Shown here piece after piece: positions 5,481-10,798 of a DNA stretch of 10,798 bases. The DNA is taken from the NCBI GenBank assembly GCA_900553635.1, contig USDU01000073.1, positions 1 to 10,798 on the forward strand. The letters are read 5' to 3'. Each line of letters starts with the position of its first letter. The stretch's first letter is position 1. Position numbers and translations under genes: made by a program. The stretch is from an uncultured Lachnospiraceae bacterium (GTDB lineage Bacteria > Bacillota_A > Clostridia > Lachnospirales > Lachnospiraceae). The notes below the pieces were generated by a model. The model ran no database searches. It worked only from the letters and a program-made list of their open reading frames with translations, and was not told the origin of the DNA.

Positions 5481-6428
5481 ATGGGTTCTAAAAAGCTGTC
5501 GGGAAGTACAAAGGGTTATCTGATTCTGTTAGGTCTGGTTGTACTTTCCTGGGGTATCTTTAAAGTACTGTCACCGCATAACTTCGGTTCCGCAGCCAAC
5601 ATGCTGAACTACTTTCAGGCCAGCCTGATTGCGACCGTGGGCGCGGTTGGATTCTATTTCGTAATGGTAATGGGAATGTTCGATTTCTCCATCGGAGCGA
5701 ACATCATGCTTTCCGCTATCGTGGGATGCGTATTTGCAACAAAGTTTAATCTGGGTTATGTGGGCCTGATTGCAGGCTGCATTATCTGCGGCGCTATCGT
5801 AGGCGTGCTGAACGGTATCTTTTATGTAAAGCTCCGTATCCCGTCCATGATTGTTACCACCGGTCTGGCTCTGATTTACGAGTCCATCGCCAACTATATC
5901 GCAGGCGGCGTGGAGCAGACCCTTCCGGCAAACCTTCGAATGTTCGGACAGATGCCGGGCGACATTATCCTGGCTGTTCTGGCCTGTGTGGCAGCGTACA
6001 TCTTCCTGAACTACACGAAAATCGGAACTTATACATACGCCATCGGAAGCAACGAGTTCGTTGCCAAGAACATGGGTATCGATGTAAATAAATACAAAGT
6101 CCTGGCATTCATCCTGAGCGGTGCGTTCCTGGGCGTCATGGCAATCCTGACCATCAGCTATGGCTCTTCCATGGTGGCCGTTACCGGTATGGCTTCCATG
6201 AGCCGTAACTTCGTACCGACCATGGGCTGCTTCTTCGGTCTGGCGTTTAAGAAATACGGTATGCCGCTGCAGGCCATTGTCATCGGTGAGTTTGTCATCA
6301 ATATTATTTTCTTCGGTTTTATCGCTCTGGGCGCACCGACTGCTATCCAGGACGTTATCACCGGTCTGGCACTGCTGATTATCATCACCCTGACTACCAA
6401 GGTAACCAAGGGCGAAATCGTGAAGTAA
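5481..6428 (+). CDS. Sugar ABC transporter permease 1 (CUT2, RbsC/AraH family)
   Basis: An inner-membrane channel subunit of the importer, 315 residues, with about eight to ten hydrophobic segments of the branched-chain amino acid/ribose permease family (BPD_transp_2). Family landmarks are GMFDFSIG (65-72, equivalent to the usual G-x-D-L-S-x-G) and the cytoplasmic coupling segment YAIGSNEFVAKNMGI (186-200). The C-terminal Gly-rich loop, usually like VLGGxxxxGG, is altered to GCFFGLAFKKYG (249-260). The ATG at 5481 follows GAGG (5469-5472) by eight bases; an earlier in-frame start would fall in the intercistronic hairpin. The ATPase gene begins 18 bases after the stop. A second, different permease follows the ATPase, so the channel is probably a heterodimer. 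Confidence 0.93.
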   Translation: MGSKKLSGSTKGYLILLGLVVLSWGIFKVLSPHNFGSAANMLNYFQASLIATVGAVGFYFVMVMGMFDFSIGANIMLSAIVGCVFATKFNLGYVGLIAGCIICGAIVGVLNGIFYVKLRIPSMIVTTGLALIYESIANYIAGGVEQTLPANLRMFGQMPGDIILAVLACVAAYIFLNYTKIGTYTYAIGSNEFVAKNMGIDVNKYKVLAFILSGAFLGVMAILTISYGSSMVAVTGMASMSRNFVPTMGCFFGLAFKKYGMPLQAIVIGEFVINIIFFGFIALGAPTAIQDVITGLALLIIITLTTKVTKGEIVK

Positions 6429-6446
6429 TCCAAGGAGGAGAATGCA

Positions 6447-7946
6447 ATGAGTGAAGTAAGATTACAGGTTAAAAATCTTTGCAAGTCCTTCGGTATTACG
6501 AAGGCGGTACAGAATGTATCATTTAATGTAAATAAAGGCGAGGTTCACGCGCTGATTGGTGAGAACGGATCCGGTAAATCCACACTGACCAACATGCTGA
6601 CCGGCATCTACAGCATCGACAGCGGTACCTTCGTACTGGATGGAAAAGAAATTCATCCGAAGAACCAGGTGGAAGCCAATGAAGAGGGCGTATCCATCAT
6701 CGTACAGGAGCTGGGAACTCTGTCCGGCCTGACCGTAGCGGAAAATATTTTCCTGGGCCATGAGGACCGTTTCGTACACTTCGGAATCAAGAATACAAAT
6801 GCCATGAACAAAGAGGCCACCGAACTTCTTCATAAATACGGTTTCGACAGAATTAAGGCCTCTGATATCATTGATAATTACAATTTCGAGGACAGAAAGC
6901 TGGTTGAGATTGTAAAGGCAACCTATTTTGATCCCAAGATCGTAGTCATCGACGAAACCACCACAGCTCTTTCCCAGGAAGGACGTGAGGAGCTGTATAA
7001 GCACATGAACCGTATCCGTGAGAGCGGCAATACCGTTATCTTCATCTCCCATGACCTTCCGGAGATTCTGGATAAATCCGATACCATCACCATCCTGCGT
7101 GACGGTGTATACATTGACACCGTAAAGAGTGCGGATGTGACCGAGGACGACCTGAAGCGCCTGATGGTAGGCCGTGAGGTAACCGGAGATTACTACCGTG
7201 CGGACTACGGCGAGAAGGTATCCGACGAAGTAGTTCTTTCCGTAAAAGATGTGACGGTTCCGGGACTCATTGAGGATGTATCCTTCGACCTGCATAAGGG
7301 TGAAATCCTGGGCTTCGGCGGACTGTCCGAGTCCGGTATGCATGAGATTGGAAAAGCCATCTTCGGCGCTTCCTATGACAGAACGGGTAAGGTAGTTCTG
7401 GCGGACGGAACCGAGATCAACGATATCCCGACTGCAATTAAACACAGTATCGCGTATACTTCCAAGGATCGTGACAATGAGTCCGTAGTCCTGAATCAGA
7501 GCATCGGCGACAACATCTGTCTGCCCTCGCTGGATGAGCTGGCTGGTAAAACCCACATGCTCAGCGATAAGAAACTGAAGGAGTTCTCCAACAAGTTCGC
7601 GAAGCAGATGTCCGTCAAGATGGTCAATGTGGACCAGTTTGTATCCGATCTGTCCGGCGGTAATAAGCAGAAAGTTGTACTGGCCAGATGGATTGGAAAG
7701 GATTCCGACATCGTCGTGCTGGACAGCCCCACACGAGGCATTGATATTAAGGTAAAACAGGATATCTATCAGCTGATGAATCAGATGAGAAAGAGCGGAA
7801 AATCCATTATTATGATTTCCGAGGAGCTGATGGAGCTGATTGGTATGTGTGACCGTATCGTAATCATGAAAGACGGCAAGATCAGCGGCGAACTGGAGAG
7901 AAGCAAGCAGCTGGATGAGAACAGCCTGATTACGATGATGGTATAA
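6447..7946 (+). CDS. Sugar ABC transporter ATPase with two fused nucleotide-binding domains
   Basis: Cytoplasmic energy-coupling subunit of the importer, 499 residues, the normal size for the RbsA/MglA/AraG family with two tandem ABC domains. Domain 1 (about 1-240) has Walker A GENGSGKST (38-46), the Q-loop Gln87, Walker B ending Asp169-Glu170 and the switch His202. Its signature motif, normally like LSVGQQQ, is replaced by YNFEDRK (145-151). Domain 2 (about 260-499) has an intact signature LSGGNKQ (402-408). Its Walker A is degenerate (GGLSESGMHE, 291-300), and its Walker B reads LDSPT (425-429), with Ser427 where the catalytic Glu belongs. So only the composite site built from domain 1 Walker A/B and the domain 2 signature looks consensus. 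GGAGGAG (6434-6440) is six bases before the ATG; the TAA stop overlaps the next gene's ribosome binding site. Confidence 0.95.
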   Translation: MSEVRLQVKNLCKSFGITKAVQNVSFNVNKGEVHALIGENGSGKSTLTNMLTGIYSIDSGTFVLDGKEIHPKNQVEANEEGVSIIVQELGTLSGLTVAENIFLGHEDRFVHFGIKNTNAMNKEATELLHKYGFDRIKASDIIDNYNFEDRKLVEIVKATYFDPKIVVIDETTTALSQEGREELYKHMNRIRESGNTVIFISHDLPEILDKSDTITILRDGVYIDTVKSADVTEDDLKRLMVGREVTGDYYRADYGEKVSDEVVLSVKDVTVPGLIEDVSFDLHKGEILGFGGLSESGMHEIGKAIFGASYDRTGKVVLADGTEINDIPTAIKHSIAYTSKDRDNESVVLNQSIGDNICLPSLDELAGKTHMLSDKKLKEFSNKFAKQMSVKMVNVDQFVSDLSGGNKQKVVLARWIGKDSDIVVLDSPTRGIDIKVKQDIYQLMNQMRKSGKSIIMISEELMELIGMCDRIVIMKDGKISGELERSKQLDENSLITMMV

Positions 7947-7956
7947 GGAGGCAGTT

Positions 7957-8928
7957 ATGGAGAATCAAGTAAAGACAAACACAGAACAGAAAGAGCAGCA
8001 GCTCAAAAAATTATCCAAAATGTCGATGATCCGCGCCCTTCTGCCGATTGCAGGACTGGTTGTAGTATTCCTGGTATTCAACGTTCTGACCAACTTCAGA
8101 ATGATGAACAATATGTCCCTTGTACTTTCACAGGTATATGTTACAATGATTGCGGCAACAGGCGTATTTTTCATCATGACCATGGGCGGTCTGGATTTTT
8201 CCCAGGGCTCTATCCTGGGTATCGCATCCATCGTAGTATGTATGCTTTCCAAAATCAGCATTCCGCTGGCTATCGTAGGCGGTATCGCTGCAGGCGCGGC
8301 TATCGGAGCCATCAACGGATACTTCTATGTATGCCGTAAAATTAAATCATTCATCGTAACTATTTGTACCATGTTCCTGTTCAGAGGCTTTATCAAGTAT
8401 CTGACCACCAACGCTCCGGTTACCGGCTCCGCGCTGCTTATCAACTATGACAGCACAGCACTGAAGGTTACCTGTACGGTAGTGGTTCTGGTTATCGGCT
8501 TTGTACTGTTCCGTTTCACCAAATTCGGAACCTATCTGAAAGCCATCGGAGCAGGTGAGAAGGCGGCTATGTTCTCCGGTATCCGTACAGATAAGATGAA
8601 GTTCCTCATCTATGTACTGGCAGGTGCCATTACAGGCTTCGCCGCATTCATCAACGTTATCAAGGTTGGTTCTGTAACCTCCTCCGGCGGAAATCAGCTG
8701 GAGACACAGATTCTGATTGCGTTGGTACTGGGCGGCATGCCGATCTCCGGCGGCGCGAAGGTAAGATTTGAGAATATTATTGTAGGTTCTCTGCTTTACA
8801 TCGTGCTGAACAGCGGACTGACCATGATGGGCTTCTCCACGCAGATGATGCAGCTGATTCAGGGTGTTGTATTCCTGGTATTCGTGGCTGTATTCGCGGA
8901 CCGTCAGTCTCTGCAGGTTATCAAATAA
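7957..8928 (+). CDS. Sugar ABC transporter permease 2 (CUT2, RbsC/AraH family)
   Basis: The second channel subunit, 323 residues, with a charged, Gln-rich cytoplasmic N-terminus of about 25 residues followed by about eight to ten hydrophobic segments. It keeps all family landmarks: GGLDFSQG (77-84), the coupling segment KAIGAGEKAAMFSGI (195-209) and the Gly-rich loop VLGGMPISGG (257-266). It is clearly related to permease 1 but diverged throughout, and permease 1 lacks the Gly-rich loop. The ribosome binding site AAGGAGG (7945-7951) overlaps the ATPase stop codon and the start is 10 bases after it, which indicates tight translational coupling. The regulator gene begins 42 bases after the stop, with no terminator between. 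Confidence 0.93.
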   Translation: MENQVKTNTEQKEQQLKKLSKMSMIRALLPIAGLVVVFLVFNVLTNFRMMNNMSLVLSQVYVTMIAATGVFFIMTMGGLDFSQGSILGIASIVVCMLSKISIPLAIVGGIAAGAAIGAINGYFYVCRKIKSFIVTICTMFLFRGFIKYLTTNAPVTGSALLINYDSTALKVTCTVVVLVIGFVLFRFTKFGTYLKAIGAGEKAAMFSGIRTDKMKFLIYVLAGAITGFAAFINVIKVGSVTSSGGNQLETQILIALVLGGMPISGGAKVRFENIIVGSLLYIVLNSGLTMMGFSTQMMQLIQGVVFLVFVAVFADRQSLQVIK

Positions 8929-8970
8929 ATCATTACGACGGAAATACGAGACAAAAGGCGGGGGACAGAT

Positions 8971-10086
8971 ATGTCAAAAAAAGGAAGCGCGCACAGCCAG
9001 GATCTGCTGAAATATCAGAAATTATATAACTGGTGCAGAACGCTGATTACCAGCGGAGTAATCAAAAATAAGGATAAATTCCCATCGGAAAATATCCTGC
9101 AGAAAAAGTTCGGTTATTCCAGACAGACTGTGCGGACGGCGCTGAATCAGCTTGAGGAGGACGGTCTGATCGTCCGCGTCAAGGGAAGCGGAACCTATGT
9201 ATCTTATGAAAATAAAAATGAGGATAAGGGAAAGCCGCGGGTTGGACTGATTCTGAGCTATTTTTCCGATTATCTGTTCCCGAGAGTATACGACGGAATT
9301 GAATCCGTCATGACGGAAAAGGGTTATGAAATTGATGTGGCGGTGACGAAAAACCGTCTGAATGATGAGGCTATGTATCTGGAAGGGCTGCTCTCCAGCA
9401 ATCTTTCCGGGCTCATCATAGAGGGAACGCGTTCCAGCTTCCCCAACCCGAATATCCGTCTCTACAATGAGATTCGAAAGAGAAACATACCGACTCTGTT
9501 CATCCATAATCACTATCCGAACCAGAAGTTTGACAGTGTGGAAATGTCGGATGCCCGGGCGGGCTACGAGGCAGCGAAAATTCTGATTCAGAACGGCCAC
9601 CGGAGAATCGGAGGCATTTTCAAATACGATGATATGCAGGGGATGGAACGCTATAAGGGTTTCATTGAGTGCCTGTCGGATTATGGCGTAAAGTTTGATG
9701 ACGATTGGATTCGCTGGTATTCCACCAAGGATATGGAGGAGAAGCTGAGCAAGAAGGGGCTGATGCGGATGTACCGCAGAACCAAGGACTGCACGGCAAT
9801 GATTCTCTATAACGACGAGGTGGCCGAGCACTATATGGAATTCCTGGAGGACAGAGGTCTGAAGGTGCCGGATGATATGTCACTGATTTCTTTCGATGAC
9901 GCGGAGCTGGCCCAGAGCGGGGATGTGAAGGTGTTATCGGTCGTCCATCCCAAATACAATCTGGGACGTGTCACAGCACGGAATCTGCTCCGCATGATGG
10001 AGGATCCGGACTGGCAGAAAAAGAACTACGCGCACCAGTTTCCGGTTTCATTTAACAATGGAAACTCGGTTCGTGATATAAGATGA
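8971..10086 (+). CDS. araR: GntR/LacI-hybrid transcriptional regulator, AraR type
   Basis: A sugar-responsive DNA-binding protein, probably the repressor of this operon. The 371-residue product has a GntR-type winged helix at residues 10-78: PSE at 38-40, recognition-helix region SRQTVRTALNQL (50-61), wing GLIVRVKGSGTYV (65-77). A LacI-type sugar-binding domain follows from about residue 88 (KPRVGLILSYFSDY) to the end, including VEMSDARAGYEAAKILIQNGHRRIGGI (190-216) and the C-terminal VPDDMSLISFDD block. This architecture and length match Bacillus AraR, where L-arabinose releases the protein from TTGTAC/GTACAA operators. The ribosome binding site GGGGGA (8960-8965) sits five bases before the ATG. 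It lies between the transporter and araA in the same direction, suggesting autoregulation. The symbol rests on architecture plus the araA context; response to another pentose is possible. Confidence 0.82.
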   Translation: MSKKGSAHSQDLLKYQKLYNWCRTLITSGVIKNKDKFPSENILQKKFGYSRQTVRTALNQLEEDGLIVRVKGSGTYVSYENKNEDKGKPRVGLILSYFSDYLFPRVYDGIESVMTEKGYEIDVAVTKNRLNDEAMYLEGLLSSNLSGLIIEGTRSSFPNPNIRLYNEIRKRNIPTLFIHNHYPNQKFDSVEMSDARAGYEAAKILIQNGHRRIGGIFKYDDMQGMERYKGFIECLSDYGVKFDDDWIRWYSTKDMEEKLSKKGLMRMYRRTKDCTAMILYNDEVAEHYMEFLEDRGLKVPDDMSLISFDDAELAQSGDVKVLSVVHPKYNLGRVTARNLLRMMEDPDWQKKNYAHQFPVSFNNGNSVRDIR

Positions 10087-10115
10087 GCATTCATATTTAT
10101 AGGAGGTAGATTGAC

Positions 10116-10798
10116 ATGAAAAAGTTATACTTTGCAGTAGGCTCCCAGGATCTTTACGGAGACGAGTGCTTAAGACAGGTGGCAGAGGACAGCCGCCAGA
10201 TGGCAGAATTTCTGAATGAGAAATTAAAAGATATCGCAGAGGTGGAGCTGGTTCCGACCATCATCAACTCTGAGAGCTGCATTAAGACCATGCGTCAGGC
10301 ATCCTGCGATGATGACTGTGTAGGTGTGATCACCTGGATGCATACCTTCTCCCCGGCCAAGATGTGGATCAAAGGCCTTCAGGAGCTGAGAAAACCGCTT
10401 CTGCACCTGCATACCCAGGCAAATGAGAAGCTTCCGTATGACAGCATTGATATGGACTTCATGAACTTAAACCAGTCTGCTCATGGTGACCGTGAGTACG
10501 GCTTTATTGTAGCAAGACTCGGTATCCCGCACGAGGTGGTTGCAGGTTACTACAAACATGATGACGTTGTTGCAAAAATCCGTCAGTTCGCATCAGTTGC
10601 AAAGGCAATTTCCTACTCTAAGTCCTTAAAGGTTGCTTCCTTCGGCAACAACATGCGTGAAGTGGCTGTAACCGATGGTGATCGCGTAGAGAGCCAGATC
10701 AAATACGGCTGGGAGTGCAATTACTTTGCCCTGGGTGATCTGGTAGATATCATCAATGCAGTGACTGAGGCTGAGATTGATGCAAAGATGAAAGAGTA
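10116..10798 (+). CDS. araA: L-arabinose isomerase, N-terminal part (cut by window end)
   Basis: AraA converts L-arabinose to L-ribulose, the first step of bacterial arabinose catabolism, in the cytoplasm with a divalent metal. The visible 227 complete codons begin MKKLYFAVGSQDLYGDE, the AraA start signature. They continue through VGVITWMHTFSPAKMWI, LHLHTQANEKLP and IDMDFMNLNQSAHGDREYG, all strongly characteristic of AraA. The catalytic Glu and His ligands lie in the C-terminal half outside the window, so activity cannot be judged. AGGAGGT (10101-10107) precedes the ATG by eight bases. The gene starts 29 bases after the regulator stop with no promoter or terminator visible between, so it is probably the sixth gene of the operon. 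The araB and araD partners would be expected downstream or elsewhere. Confidence 0.96.
   Translation, partial: MKKLYFAVGSQDLYGDECLRQVAEDSRQMAEFLNEKLKDIAEVELVPTIINSESCIKTMRQASCDDDCVGVITWMHTFSPAKMWIKGLQELRKPLLHLHTQANEKLPYDSIDMDFMNLNQSAHGDREYGFIVARLGIPHEVVAGYYKHDDVVAKIRQFASVAKAISYSKSLKVASFGNNMREVAVTDGDRVESQIKYGWECNYFALGDLVDIINAVTEAEIDAKMKE

Noticed and set aside
6519..7556. Minus-strand open frame of 345 codons opposite the ATPase gene
   Set aside because: Same antisense artefact; no ribosome binding site or recognisable domain, and the sense strand carries a clear ABC ATPase.
9022..9831. Minus-strand open frame opposite the regulator
   Set aside because: Antisense shadow of the GntR/LacI-type gene with no coding features of its own.
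1..10798. Mobile element, CRISPR array, defence or biosynthetic cassette
   Set aside because: No terminal repeats, transposase or integrase motifs, regularly spaced repeats or toxin-antitoxin pairs were seen; gene order is typical housekeeping plus sugar utilisation.

Overview
The window looks like a chromosome segment of an anaerobic gut-type Firmicute, most likely Lachnospiraceae (Clostridia). The reasons are the rpsF-ssb-rpsR order, strong GGAGG-type ribosome binding sites, an SSB ending in EELPFN, a four-ligand zinc-type S18, and a CUT2 sugar ABC transporter joined to a GntR/LacI-hybrid (AraR-type) regulator and araA. The genus cannot be fixed from the sequence alone.

Layout. Positions 1-127 hold no recognisable gene. 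An 88-residue conserved-looking hypothetical protein lies on the minus strand (128-394). It is separated by an AT-rich divergent intergenic region, with a good sigma-A promoter at 597-625, from the rpsF-ssb-rpsR housekeeping operon (702-1800). A strong rho-independent terminator (1819-1851) closes that operon. It runs almost directly into the ribosome binding site of a 644-residue SUV3-like DExH helicase (1869-3803). The helicase stop codon sits in the loop of its own terminator (3793-3819).

A 386-bp AT-rich control region (3820-4205) follows. It has a near-consensus promoter (4114-4142) and two TTGTAC-containing 13-mers that could be operator sites. Then comes a sugar-uptake and catabolism cluster on the plus strand: lipoprotein binding protein, a 12-bp intercistronic hairpin, permease 1, a double-NBD ATPase, permease 2, AraR-type regulator, and araA (truncated by the window end). 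The short gaps and the lack of an internal canonical terminator argue for one operon.

How it works together (inference from families and context). The lipoprotein captures a sugar, probably L-arabinose or another pentose. Two different permeases and a fused ATPase import it, AraA isomerises L-arabinose to L-ribulose, and the regulator derepresses the cluster on binding sugar. The most notable features are three. The ATPase appears to have only one consensus ATP site, the other being degenerate in all three motifs. The permease pair has a matching asymmetry. A SUV3-type helicase with a C-terminal zinc ribbon sits next to a ribosomal-protein/SSB operon. I saw no mobile element, CRISPR array, tRNA, rRNA or defence system.
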